A stretch of 22,616 bases of DNA from JAAFHS01 sp031396505. GTDB lineage: Bacteria > Pseudomonadota > Alphaproteobacteria > Rhodobacterales > Rhodobacteraceae. Position 1 is the first letter of the stretch, and the number at the start of each line of letters is the position of its first letter. The stretch covers positions 1-22,616 of the forward strand of contig JANNKX010000343.1 in the NCBI GenBank assembly GCA_031396505.1, written 5' to 3'. Below are positions 1 to 7,638 of this stretch, in pieces. Under the pieces are notes generated by a model that was not told the origin of the DNA, searched no databases, and saw only the letters and a program-made list of their open reading frames with translations. Position numbers and translations under genes: made by a program.

Positions 1-757
1 CGGATGGGGCACCTTCGCCGGTGACGATCGGCAGATCGACGAGTTCGTCGTAATCAACCTCGTTGAACTCGCCATCGGTGCGGCGGATCAGGCCTTCGTG
101 GACGACGAAGATGTTCTGCAACTTTGGCAACCCATGCCGCGCAACAACACCGCGCTGGGCCAGTTTGACCGTGGCGGTGCCGCTATTTTGCACCGCATCG
201 CTGATGGTGAACATGAACTTGTCATCAATGCTGATGGTGCGGGTAAAGGTCAGGCCCTTGGCGTTTGCCCACGTCAGGATCAGCGGGGTTTGAGGGGTCA
301 GCTTTGCATCGGCGGTCGCGGTCCAGATCGTGCGAGCACCGGGTACATCGGCGCGGTCAAGCCCCGCACCGGGCAGCCAGTCGAACACGGCGTAATAGGC
401 GTTGTCGCCGCCCACGGGGGCAAGCAACCGCACGTCAGGCGAGCCCGGTTCAATCGTTTCCTGATAGCCTTTCAGGCTGAGGTCATCAATCCGCCCGCCC
501 AGCATCGAAATCGTCCCGGTTAGTTCGGGGGTATCAATGGTTGCGCGGGGGGCGGCGGCACTCGCGGCGGCATCCTCGGTCGTGGTGGTGGTGTCGGGGG
601 CGGCGACAGCGGTGGTATCGGTTTGGGCAGCCACGGCGGGCGCGTTGGGGTCGGCCACAGGTTCGGGCGGCGGAAAGAACACCAGCCAGACAAAGACCAC
701 CAGCATGCTGAGCACGATGGTAAGGACAAGGTTCTTGTTGTTGTTCTGATCGTCCAT
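1..757 (-). CDS. yidC: Membrane protein insertase YidC (N-terminal part, cut by window edge)
   Basis: The ORF begins at the ATG at 757 and reads leftward without a stop for 252 codons to the window edge, so the C-terminal insertase domain is missing. The N-terminus MDDQNNNKNLVL leads into a single hydrophobic helix at about residues 9-28, followed by a flexible Pro/Ala/Thr/Asp-rich linker with a run of threonines. Next comes the start of the periplasmic beta-rich domain, with the typical TPELTGTISMLGGRIDDLSL opening and later RGVVARHGLPKLQNIFVVHEG. YidC inserts proteins into the inner membrane, alone or with SecYEG. In relatives it sits directly downstream of yidD; here yidD is about 3.5 kb away. 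The identification rests on the order of segments and length so far and is confident despite truncation. Confidence 0.93.
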   Translation of the reverse strand, partial: MDDQNNNKNLVLTIVLSMLVVFVWLVFFPPPEPVADPNAPAVAAQTDTTAVAAPDTTTTTEDAAASAAAPRATIDTPELTGTISMLGGRIDDLSLKGYQETIEPGSPDVRLLAPVGGDNAYYAVFDWLPGAGLDRADVPGARTIWTATADAKLTPQTPLILTWANAKGLTFTRTISIDDKFMFTISDAVQNSGTATVKLAQRGVVARHGLPKLQNIFVVHEGLIRRTDGEFNEVDYDELVDLPIVTGEGAPS

Positions 758-848
758 CTGGGACTGCCGCCGCTATTGGTTCACTCGATCGCGGTTCAAC
801 GATAGGGGGGCAGAAAGGTCAAGCGGTATTGCTGCAAAACCGTGTCGC

Positions 849-871
849 GGGTGGTGATGTGAACCCCCACC
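849..871 (-). terminator. Possible hairpin downstream of the EAL gene
   Basis: On the minus strand, just past the TAA stop of the EAL gene, GGTGGG (871-866) can pair with CCACCC (854-849) across an 11-nt loop. There is no clear T-run afterwards. It could be a weak terminator between the EAL gene and yidC. A competing 10-bp palindrome, CCACCGGTGG, lies at 867-876, so the structure is uncertain. Confidence 0.28.
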
Positions 872-878
872 GGTGGAT

Positions 879-2426
879 TTACACGGCGCGCGATCCGATC
901 CGTGGCAGGGGGCGCAAGGCCGCGCGGTGATGCGCGATCCATGCAGCGACATCATCAAAGGGCATCGGGCGTGCGATGACATAGCCTTGCACATGCTTGC
1001 ACCCCAGTTGCGCCAGCATCGCGTGTTCCTCCTGTGTTTCGACGCCTTCGGCAAGGGTATCGAGGCCAAGCTGTTCGGCCAGCGACAGAATGGCGGCCAC
1101 GGTGCGCTGTTGTTCGCGGTCATCGTTGACATGGGTGATAAAGCTGCGGTCGATCTTCAGGCGGCTGACGCCAAAGCGGCGGATGCTGCCAATCGCCGCC
1201 TGCCCGGTGCCGAAATCATCCAGATCGAGCGGACAACCGAGTTTTGCCAGTGCAGACAGGTTGCGCACGATCAGGTCAGTTGCCGAATCCGCGACCACGG
1301 TTTCCAGAATTTCAACGCACAGCCGGTCAGGGCGCAGATCGAAACGGTCAAGTTCCCATTTGATGCGGTCGACAAGGCGCGGATCGCGCAGTTCGGCGGC
1401 GGAAAAGTTTACGGCGACGCGGGGGATGCGGATACCGGCCTGATCCCACTTGCGCATCGCGGCCATTGCACCGGCCAGCATCGTATCACACAGCCGCGAT
1501 GACAGGCCCGCCTCGGCCACCGCTGGCAAGAAATCGGCGGGCGGCAGGACGCCACGTTCGGGGTGATGCCAGCGGGCGAGCGCCTCAAGCCCGGTCAGAA
1601 TGCCGGTATCGGTGGAAATCTGCGGTTGAAAGAACGGCTTGATCTGGCCTTCGTCAAAGGCCGCCTCAAGGCTGCCGCGCAGATCGGCGGTTTGTTTCTG
1701 GCGGGCGGCGATGTCGGGCGAATAGGCGCGGATCGCCCCCGGCCCACAGCGCAGTGCATCGGCCACGGCCGCCAGTCCCGCGCCCATCACCGCGTCAACG
1801 GTCTGCTGGGGGGCGCGCGCGGCAAGACAAAACCCTGCCGAAGCCGACACATAGACCCGCGTGGCATCAAGACTGATGGGCGGGGCAACGGACGCTTGCA
1901 GGCGTGCGGCCACCTGCACCATCGATTCGAGGTCAAGCCTGCGCATCGGCGTCAGCAGCACCACGAAACACCCCGGCCTGACGCGCGCAATCAGATCGGG
2001 TCCGCGCAGCGCGCTTGCCAACCGGTCGGCCACGCGTTCTTGCACCTCGACCACTGCGGCGGCGCCAAAGCGCGCTTCAAGGTCATCCAGTTCGTCCAGC
2101 GCCACCATGACGACGCCTGTCGTCTCGCCGGTCTTTTCTGCAGTTCGCAGGATATGACCTAACTGGCGTTCGACCACTTGCATCGACGACAGCCCGCCCA
2201 GTTCGTGCGGGAATGCAGGCACGTCATCTTCTACCCGGAAGGCCCCGGCAAGGGTGAACATCAAGGGCAACCCCAAGGCCGTGCAGACCAACATGTTTTC
2301 GCCGCCAAACCAGAATGCAGCCAGCGTCAGTGCAGGCAGAAATGCCATAATCTCGGGTCGGCGCAGCACGGCGCGACGGGACCAGAGGGCCTGCAAAATG
2401 GGTGAACGGGCAATGGTGCGCAGCAT
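879..2426 (-). CDS. Membrane-anchored degenerate-GGDEF/EAL cyclic-di-GMP phosphodiesterase
   Basis: This 515-aa protein has two hydrophobic segments at about 26-63, then a GGDEF-like domain at about 93-235 and an EAL domain at about 253-500. The GGDEF signature is lost (RPGCFVVLL at 150-158 in its place), so diguanylate cyclase activity is unlikely. The EAL domain keeps the expected catalytic set: E281 (EAL), N340 (NFS), E372 (EILE), D403-D404 (DDFGTG), K424 (KID), E460 (AEGVE) and Q480 (VQGY). It is therefore predicted to hydrolyse cyclic-di-GMP to pGpG at the inner membrane, with the GGDEF remnant possibly sensing GTP. The start ATG at 2426 has AGGGA a few bases upstream. The gene sits between yidD and yidC and is divergent from the hydrolase gene. 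Family assignment is sure; the input signal is unknown. Confidence 0.92.
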   Translation of the reverse strand: MLRTIARSPILQALWSRRAVLRRPEIMAFLPALTLAAFWFGGENMLVCTALGLPLMFTLAGAFRVEDDVPAFPHELGGLSSMQVVERQLGHILRTAEKTGETTGVVMVALDELDDLEARFGAAAVVEVQERVADRLASALRGPDLIARVRPGCFVVLLTPMRRLDLESMVQVAARLQASVAPPISLDATRVYVSASAGFCLAARAPQQTVDAVMGAGLAAVADALRCGPGAIRAYSPDIAARQKQTADLRGSLEAAFDEGQIKPFFQPQISTDTGILTGLEALARWHHPERGVLPPADFLPAVAEAGLSSRLCDTMLAGAMAAMRKWDQAGIRIPRVAVNFSAAELRDPRLVDRIKWELDRFDLRPDRLCVEILETVVADSATDLIVRNLSALAKLGCPLDLDDFGTGQAAIGSIRRFGVSRLKIDRSFITHVNDDREQQRTVAAILSLAEQLGLDTLAEGVETQEEHAMLAQLGCKHVQGYVIARPMPFDDVAAWIAHHRAALRPLPRIGSRAV

Positions 2427-2445
2427 GTGGCAATTCCCTGCAATG

Positions 2446-2465
2446 ACAGGGGACCACCCCCCTGT
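2446..2465. promoter_or_regulatory. Inverted repeat upstream of the EAL gene
   Basis: ACAGGGG (2446-2452) and CCCCTGT (2459-2465) form a perfect 7-bp inverted repeat with a 6-nt spacer, 20 bp upstream of the EAL start. It could be an operator or a 5'-leader hairpin on the minus-strand transcript. Only the symmetry is seen; the binding factor is unknown. Confidence 0.35.
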
Positions 2466-2509
2466 TACACCGTCATGCTAGGGAACCAAACCTGATCGCA
2501 AGGTTAACG

Positions 2510-2526
2510 CGCAACGCCAAGTTGCG
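2510..2526. promoter_or_regulatory. Inverted repeat in the divergent EAL/hydrolase intergenic region
   Basis: CGCAAC (2510-2515) and GTTGCG (2521-2526) are a perfect 6-bp inverted repeat with a 5-nt spacer. It lies near the middle of the 208-bp region between two divergently transcribed genes, where a shared operator would be expected. No clear -35/-10 pair could be assigned on either strand. Confidence 0.3.
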
Positions 2527-2634
2527 TAGGATTTTCGCTAATTTCGCCGTATGTGCCGCATGGCAAACGGCGGGCTTTGGCGGCGCGCGCGGTTGTGATA
2601 TGATCGAAATATTCATTTTTGAACGAGGCGTATT

Positions 2635-3579
2635 ATGGACTTTATCTTTTCCGCACGGAATGTGCGCGCTGGTGCATTTGGCACGGGCCAAGGGCCGGTC
2701 AAATATCTGGAAATTCCGGCAAACGAGAACGACCCGACACCAGGACAGGCGATCGGTCTGCGGGCGTGGTTTGACAAGGTGATCGCTGCCGCCAAGACGA
2801 GTACCAATGCGCGGGGGATGCCGGTGGGCGATGTGTTGATTTACGTGCATGGCTATAACAACAGTCCGCAAACCGTGCTTCACCGCCACCGGGCGATCCG
2901 TAAGGGTCTGGAGGCATTGGGGTATCAGGGGGCGGTGGTCAGCTTTGACTGGCCTTCGGCGTCAAGCGCGCTGAATTACCTTGAGGACCGGTCGGATGCG
3001 AAAATGACCGCATTGCGCCTTGTGGATGCCGGGATTGCGCCGTTTTCGCGTTATGTGCAGCAAGATTGCGATATCTCGGTGCATATCCTTGCGCATTCGA
3101 TGGGGGCCTTTGTGGTGCGCGAGGCGTTTGATGACGCCGATGACCGCCCCGCCGTGGCCGCGACAAGCTGGACCGTCAGTCAGGTGATGTTGTGTGCGGG
3201 TGATGTGTCAGCCGAATCAATGGGCGCGAATGCCACAAGCGCATCGCTGTATCGCCACTGCGTGCGGTTGACGAATTACGCCAATCCGTTCGATTCGGTT
3301 TTGTCGATTTCGGGTGCGAAACGGGTGGGTGTGTCGCCGCGCGTGGGCCGGATCGGGCTGCCCGCGTCGGCACCACCGAAGGCGGTGAACGTGAACGTGG
3401 GCGATTATTACGATGCCCACCGTGCGGATTTTGCCGGGATCCCGAATGCCGATCACGGGTGGTATTTCTTTGACCCTGTGTTTCTGGATGACGTGCTGCT
3501 GACGCTGCAGGGCGAGATTGACCGGCAGGTTTTCCCAACGCGGCGGCATGAAAATGGCCAGCTTTATCTGAAAGGCTAA
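2635..3579 (+). CDS. Alpha/beta hydrolase, DUF900 type
   Basis: This 314-aa protein has the features of the DUF900 alpha/beta-hydrolase family. It shows a VHGYNN oxyanion-type motif at 71-76, FDWPS at 104-108, the nucleophile elbow AHSMGA at 153-158 (Ser155), a candidate acid Asp220 in YANPFDSVL, and a likely catalytic His274 in ADHGWYF. It is predicted to be a serine esterase or lipase-like enzyme; the substrate is unknown. No signal peptide is evident, so it is probably cytoplasmic, although the N-terminus is short of a typical leader rather than clearly soluble. The ATG at 2635 has GAGG at 2625-2628 with a 6-nt spacer. A putative lipoprotein gene follows after 58 nt on the same strand, so the two may be co-transcribed. 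Confidence 0.85.
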   Translation: MDFIFSARNVRAGAFGTGQGPVKYLEIPANENDPTPGQAIGLRAWFDKVIAAAKTSTNARGMPVGDVLIYVHGYNNSPQTVLHRHRAIRKGLEALGYQGAVVSFDWPSASSALNYLEDRSDAKMTALRLVDAGIAPFSRYVQQDCDISVHILAHSMGAFVVREAFDDADDRPAVAATSWTVSQVMLCAGDVSAESMGANATSASLYRHCVRLTNYANPFDSVLSISGAKRVGVSPRVGRIGLPASAPPKAVNVNVGDYYDAHRADFAGIPNADHGWYFFDPVFLDDVLLTLQGEIDRQVFPTRRHENGQLYLKG

Positions 3580-3637
3580 GGCCAAGTCATCCGGGAGGGG
3601 TGGCCATGCGTATTACCTGCAAACAAAGGATATGATC

Positions 3638-4174
3638 ATGCGCGCCGCCCTTCTTGCCCTGCCCTTGCTGGCTGCCTGCACGGGCACGCCATCCTTTGAC
3701 GACGCCAGTCTTTCGGAACGAGAGCTGGAGCTGGAGCAGTTCTTTGATGGCAATCTGGTGGCTTACGGCCAGTTTCAGGACATTTTCGGCACGGTGCGGC
3801 GGCAGTTCCGGGTGACGATCAAGGGCGATTGGGACGGCAATCGCCTGCGTCTGGTCGAGGATTTCGTCTATGAGGACGGATCGACAGAACAACGGGTCTG
3901 GACGTTGGTGAAAACCGGGGAAGAAACATGGCGCGGCACGGCGCCCGGCGTGATCGGCGCGGCGGTGGGCGAAGAACGGGGCGACCGGTTCAACTGGCGT
4001 TATACGATTGATCTGCCGGTGCCATCGGCGGACGGACCGGCGGCGACAACGCGGGTGACTTTCAACGACTGGATCTGGTTGCAGGACGATCGGCGCGCGT
4101 TCAACCGGGCCTACATGTACAAGGCGGGGATCGCGATCGGGGATGTGAGCATTTCGTTCGAAAAGATCAATTAG
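3638..4174 (+). CDS. DUF3833-type outer-membrane or periplasmic lipoprotein
   Basis: This 178-aa protein starts with a short lipoprotein signal, MRAALLALPLLAACTG, with lipobox LAAC and acylated Cys14. The body matches the DUF3833 pattern: LEQFFDGNLVAYGQFQDIFG, a segment of alternating charged beta-strands (FRVTIKGDWDGNRLRLVEDF), and near the C-terminus FNDWIWLQDDRRAFNRAYMYKAG. An ATG at 3632 is in frame, but AAAGGA at 3625-3630 would leave only one base before it; it is 7 nt from the ATG at 3638, which is chosen. The family has no established function. It lies downstream of the hydrolase on the same strand and converges on yidD. Confidence 0.8.
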   Translation: MRAALLALPLLAACTGTPSFDDASLSERELELEQFFDGNLVAYGQFQDIFGTVRRQFRVTIKGDWDGNRLRLVEDFVYEDGSTEQRVWTLVKTGEETWRGTAPGVIGAAVGEERGDRFNWRYTIDLPVPSADGPAATTRVTFNDWIWLQDDRRAFNRAYMYKAGIAIGDVSISFEKIN

Positions 4175-4242
4175 GCAGGCTCAAGGCGGTGATGGCACTG
4201 AGGTTACGGTTGGATTATGACTATTTTGGCAAAGCGAAGGCA

Positions 4243-4482
4243 TCAGTCGTCTGTTGGCTGCGAACCGGGCACGGGGTCATAACCCGAGCCGCCCCACGGG
4301 TGACAGCGGCAAAGCCGATGGGCTGTCAGATAGCCACCTTTCAGGCCGCCATGCAGGGCCAGCGCCTCAAGCGCGTAGGCCGAACACGTGGGCTGAAACC
4401 GGCAGCTGTGACCAACCCAAGGCGACAGAACAAGCCGGTAGGCGCGCACGGGCAGGGCGATGACACGGGCCAGCGGCGTCAC
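4243..4482 (-). CDS. yidD: Membrane protein insertion efficiency factor YidD
   Basis: This 79-aa protein carries the full YidD signature: YRLVLSPWVGHSCRFQPTCS (residues 15-34), AYALEALALHGGLKGG and RCHPWGGSGYDPVP (59-72), with conserved cysteines 27, 33, 58 and 60. YidD is a small peripheral inner-membrane protein that helps YidC-dependent insertion. The start is a GTG at 4482 that overlaps the rnpA stop in a GTGA arrangement, so translation is coupled to rnpA. The order rpmH-rnpA-yidD is the widely conserved one, but yidC does not follow immediately here. Confidence 0.93.
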   Translation of the reverse strand: MTPLARVIALPVRAYRLVLSPWVGHSCRFQPTCSAYALEALALHGGLKGGYLTAHRLCRCHPWGGSGYDPVPGSQPTDD

Positions 4483-4895
4483 GTGCGCGGGCCGTGAATG
4501 CGCAGCAATGCGCCCTGCAAATCGTCAACTAGCTGGGCAAAGTCGCGCGTGACGGTTATGGCGGGGCGGGCGACCAGCACATAATCCCATCCGGGCTGAC
4601 CCGCAGCGGGCAGCACGGCGCGCACGGCTTCGCGCAGGCGGCGCTTGGCGCGGTTGCGCAGGACCGCATTGCCGATCTTCTTTGAGGCGGTGTAGCCGAC
4701 GCGCACGACCGTGCTGTCGTCATGACGCGCACGGGCCTGCAACATGAAACCGCCCGCACTCTGGCGTTTGGCAGAGGCCGCGCGCAGAAAATCAGGGCGG
4801 TTGCGCAAGGTTTCCAGCGCGCAAACGAAAGCCGCCGGGTGCGGTACGGTGTCCCCGGCATTGCCGTGTATCACCTTTGCCTCCGGCGGCGTCAT
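4479..4895 (-). CDS. rnpA: Ribonuclease P protein component
   Basis: This 138-aa protein contains the RnpA signature GYTASKKIGNAVLRNRAKRR at residues 67-86, the arginine-rich RNR helix that contacts the P RNA and pre-tRNA leader. LETLRNRPDFLRAASAKRQ (27-45) is the usual N-terminal helix and strand. It is the protein subunit of RNase P and acts in 5' maturation of tRNAs. The N-terminal extension of about 25 residues before LETL is somewhat longer than in enteric RnpA, as commonly found in related alphaproteobacteria, so the exact start is slightly uncertain. The gene lies 39 nt downstream of rpmH and overlaps yidD by 4 nt. Confidence 0.94.
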   Translation of the reverse strand: MTPPEAKVIHGNAGDTVPHPAAFVCALETLRNRPDFLRAASAKRQSAGGFMLQARARHDDSTVVRVGYTASKKIGNAVLRNRAKRRLREAVRAVLPAAGQPGWDYVLVARPAITVTRDFAQLVDDLQGALLRIHGPRT

Positions 4896-4934
4896 GCAAG
4901 TGTCCTTTATTGGCCGATAAGGGCCAAAGACCCC

Positions 4935-5069
4935 TTAAGCCGACAGTTTCTTGCGGCCCTTGGCGCGGCGAGCAGCCAGTACAAGACGGCCGCCTTTTGT
5001 GGCCATACGGGCGCGAAAACCGTGGCGGCGTGCGCGCACGAGGTTCGAGGGTTGAAATGTACGCTTCAT
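4935..5069 (-). CDS. rpmH: 50S ribosomal protein L34
   Basis: A 44-aa ORF on the minus strand reads MKRTFQPSNLVRARRHGFRA and ends KGRKKLSA before TAA at 4937-4935. This is the near-invariant sequence of bacterial L34, a basic protein of the large ribosomal subunit. GGAGAAG lies 6 nt before the ATG. The gene is first in the rpmH-rnpA-yidD operon and has a good promoter about 70 bp upstream. In the 39-nt gap before rnpA, TTGGCC and GGCCAA (4910-4915 and 4922-4927) form a small inverted repeat that may help set the L34 to RnpA ratio. Confidence 0.97.
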   Translation of the reverse strand: MKRTFQPSNLVRARRHGFRARMATKGGRLVLAARRAKGRKKLSA

Positions 5070-5138
5070 CGCGGCTTCTCCATCAGTCATGCGGTGCAAA
5101 TCCGTGACAGATTCGAGCAGCGCCTATTCCAGAAGTGT

Positions 5139-5167
5139 CCCTAACGCAGACCGGGCGGGCAAGTCAA
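5139..5167 (-). promoter_or_regulatory. Sigma-70-type promoter for the rpmH operon
   Basis: On the minus strand TTGACT (5167-5162) is followed by a 17-bp spacer and TTAGGG (5144-5139). The -35 is near consensus and the spacing is ideal; the -10 is weak, as is common in GC-rich alphaproteobacteria. It would give a leader of about 60-65 nt before rpmH. Confidence 0.65.
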
Positions 5168-5335
5168 TTCACCGGGGGGCGAAAAACATGCAGTCCGGCA
5201 GATTTCTACAGGACCACCCATTGTGGCAAAAGCGAAAGCGTGGCGTGATTTCCGGCTCAAGCCTTCGTGAGCGGCCTATCTATACGCGGCGTGCCCGGTC
5301 ATTCTGCATGTCAACACATCGCAGACCGGAAGCCC

Positions 5336-6052
5336 ATGACCACTGATCCCCCCCGCCGTGCCGGCCTTGTGGCCAAGCTGCCGATCCTTGTTATCCTGGC
5401 CGTTGCGATTGCGGGGTTCTTTACCCTGCGATCTTACGCATCCTTTGATGTGCTGGCCGAACACCGCGAGGCGTTGCTGGCCTACCGCGATGCGCATTTT
5501 GTGCTGGCGTCGGTGGCGTTTATTGCCGCCTATGTGGCGATTACGGCGTTCAGCCTGCCGGGGGCCGCGGTCATTTCGTTGACGGGGGGGTTCCTGTTCG
5601 GGCTGTTTCCGGGGGTGCTGTATAACGTAGTGGCGGCGACGATCGGGGCGAGCATCATTTTTCTGGCGGCGCGGTCGGGGTTCGGGGAAAGCCTGTCGCG
5701 CAAGATGGCGCAAAGCGGGGGGGCGGCGGCACGGTTGCAGGCGGCGTTGCGCGAAAATGAATGGTCGATGCTGTTTATCATGCGGCTGGTGCCGATCGTG
5801 CCGTTTTTCGTGGCGAACCTAGTGCCGGCATTTACCGGGACCAAACTTTCACGTTTTGTGATTTCGACGTTTCTGGGCATCATCCCCGGCGGATTGGTGT
5901 TCACATCGATCGGGTCGGGCCTGGGTGAGGTGTTTGCGCGCGGCGAGGCACCGGATATGTCGATCCTGTGGCAGCCCCATATCATCGGGCCGATCCTTGG
6001 ATTGGCGGCCCTGTCGGCATTGCCGATCTTTTTCAAAAGGCGCGCACCATGA
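5336..6052 (+). CDS. TVP38/TMEM64 (VTT domain) family inner-membrane protein
   Basis: This 238-aa polytopic membrane protein has a first helix at about 13-31, further helices at about 53-75, 77-110, 145-165 and 166-185, and a last one at about 215-233. Family marks are SLPGAAVISLTGGFLFG (73-89), RLVPIVPFFVANLVPAFTG (140-158) and FLGIIPGG (169-176), typical of the TVP38/DedA-related VTT superfamily. Bacterial members are poorly characterised; eukaryotic VTT proteins scramble lipids, so a lipid or small-molecule transport role is inferred. In-frame start codons exist up to 5267, but the ATG at 5336 has CCGGAAG a few bases upstream and starts the conserved length. Its stop overlaps the next gene's start (ATGA at 6049-6052), so the two are translationally coupled. 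Confidence 0.87.
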   Translation: MTTDPPRRAGLVAKLPILVILAVAIAGFFTLRSYASFDVLAEHREALLAYRDAHFVLASVAFIAAYVAITAFSLPGAAVISLTGGFLFGLFPGVLYNVVAATIGASIIFLAARSGFGESLSRKMAQSGGAAARLQAALRENEWSMLFIMRLVPIVPFFVANLVPAFTGTKLSRFVISTFLGIIPGGLVFTSIGSGLGEVFARGEAPDMSILWQPHIIGPILGLAALSALPIFFKRRAP

Positions 6053-7470
6053 AGCGGATCACGACGGATATCTGCATCATTGGTGCGGGCTCGGCAGGCC
6101 TGTCGGTTGCGGCGGGCGCGGCGCAGATGGGCGCAAAGGTCGTGCTGGTCGAGGCGGGCGAGATGGGGGGCGATTGCCTGAACGCAGGTTGCGTGCCGTC
6201 AAAGGCGCTGATTGCGGCGGCAAAGCATGCGCATGGGATGACAACGGGGGCGGCGTTCGGTGTGACGCCGGTGATGCCGGAGGTGGATTTCGGCGCGGTG
6301 AAAGACCATGTGGCGCGCGTGATCGCGACCATCGCCCCGGTTGACAGTCAGGAACGGTTTGAAGGTTTGGGCGTGCATGTGATCCGGGCAAGGGGCGCGT
6401 TTACATCGGCCACGACCCTGCTGGCGGGAGATGTGGAAATCACGGCGCGGCGATTTGTGGTGGCGACAGGATCACGCCCCTTTGTACCGCCGATCCCGGG
6501 GGCAGAGGCGACGCCGTATTTCACCAACGAAACCATCTTTGATCTGCGGGAAAAGCCAGATCACCTGATCATCATCGGGGGCGGGCCGATCGGGATGGAA
6601 ATGGCGCAAGCGCACAGGCGGCTGGGGTGCCGGGTCACGGTAGTGGAAGGCGCGCGGGCGTTGGGCAAGGATGACCCTGATTGCGCGGCAGTGGTGCTGG
6701 CGCGGTTGCGCGCCGAAGGGGTGGAGATGCTGGAAGGCGTGGCTGTGGCGCAACTGTCAGGCCATGCGGGGGCGGTGACAGTGACGCTGGCGGATGGGCG
6801 GGTGATAACGGGCAGCCATATCCTGATGGCGGTCGGGCGTGCGGTCAGTGTTGACGGGCTGAACCTTGAGGCGGCGGGGGTCGCGTACACGCGCAAAGGC
6901 GTGACGGTCGGGCCAGACCTGCGGTCGACCACGAACCGGCGCGTCTATGCGGCGGGTGATGTGGCGGGCGGACTGCAGTTTACGCATGTGGCGGGGTATC
7001 ACGCGGGGGTTTTGATCCGGCAGATGTTGTTCGGGCTGCGGGCCAAAGCCACCACGCGCCATATTCCATGGGTGACCTATACCGACCCGGAACTGGCACA
7101 GGTGGGCCTGACAGAAGAGGCGGCGCGCAAGGAATATGGGGCGGCACTGACGGTCATCCGGCAGGATTTTCATCACAACGACCGCGCGCAAACCATGGGC
7201 GAGGCGCACGGCCTGTTGAAGGTGATGGTGGTCAAGGGCCGCCCGGTGGGTGCATCACTTGTCGGCCCGCAGGCAGGCGAGTTGATTGGTCTGTGGGCGC
7301 TGGCCATCGCAAACCGCCTGAAGATGGGGCAGATCGCGGGGATGGTCGCCCCTTACCCGACCTTGGGCGAAATCAGCAAACGTGCGGCGGGCGCGTATTT
7401 CACGCCAAGCCTGTTTGACAGCCCGCGCGTGAAACGCATCGTGGGTCTGGTGCAACGCTGGTTGCCGTAG
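6049..7470 (+). CDS. FAD-dependent pyridine nucleotide-disulphide oxidoreductase, mercuric-reductase/lipoamide-dehydrogenase-like
   Basis: This 473-aa flavoprotein has the FAD-binding GAGSAG at 12-17, the redox-active pair Cys43-Cys48 (GGDCLNAGCVPSK), VATGSRP at 138-144, the NAD(P)-binding GGGPIG at 177-182, the second FAD motif AAGDVAGG at 301-308, and a dimerisation domain from about 340. In lipoamide dehydrogenase the C-terminus carries His-Pro-Thr with a Glu partner. Here the segment is APYPTLGE, with Tyr436 in place of the His and Glu441 kept. The enzyme is thus probably neither a true lipoamide dehydrogenase nor, lacking an N-terminal heavy-metal domain, a classical mercuric reductase. 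Coupling to the TVP38-type protein suggests membrane-associated redox work on an unknown substrate. The start ATG at 6049 overlaps the upstream stop. Confidence 0.88.
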   Translation: MKRITTDICIIGAGSAGLSVAAGAAQMGAKVVLVEAGEMGGDCLNAGCVPSKALIAAAKHAHGMTTGAAFGVTPVMPEVDFGAVKDHVARVIATIAPVDSQERFEGLGVHVIRARGAFTSATTLLAGDVEITARRFVVATGSRPFVPPIPGAEATPYFTNETIFDLREKPDHLIIIGGGPIGMEMAQAHRRLGCRVTVVEGARALGKDDPDCAAVVLARLRAEGVEMLEGVAVAQLSGHAGAVTVTLADGRVITGSHILMAVGRAVSVDGLNLEAAGVAYTRKGVTVGPDLRSTTNRRVYAAGDVAGGLQFTHVAGYHAGVLIRQMLFGLRAKATTRHIPWVTYTDPELAQVGLTEEAARKEYGAALTVIRQDFHHNDRAQTMGEAHGLLKVMVVKGRPVGASLVGPQAGELIGLWALAIANRLKMGQIAGMVAPYPTLGEISKRAAGAYFTPSLFDSPRVKRIVGLVQRWLP

Positions 7471-7490
7471 GATGGGCAATCCTGCCCATC
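7471..7490 (+). terminator. Perfect hairpin after the oxidoreductase gene
   Basis: GATGGGCA (7471-7478) and TGCCCATC (7483-7490) form a perfect 8-bp stem with a 4-nt loop directly after the TAG stop. No T-run follows, so it may end transcription poorly, or protect the mRNA 3' end. Its position supports an operon boundary before the kinase gene. Confidence 0.55.
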
Positions 7491-7638
7491 ACGATACCAG
7501 GTAAACCGGCGCACGGCGGCAACGGCATTGTAAAAGCATCGGCCAACAAATGCTTGATTGGCCGGGACTTGCGGCGCGTCCTTGATCCGGCGCGCAAAGT
7601 CGGTCACCATACCGCCGAACAGCAGACATGAGGCACAG

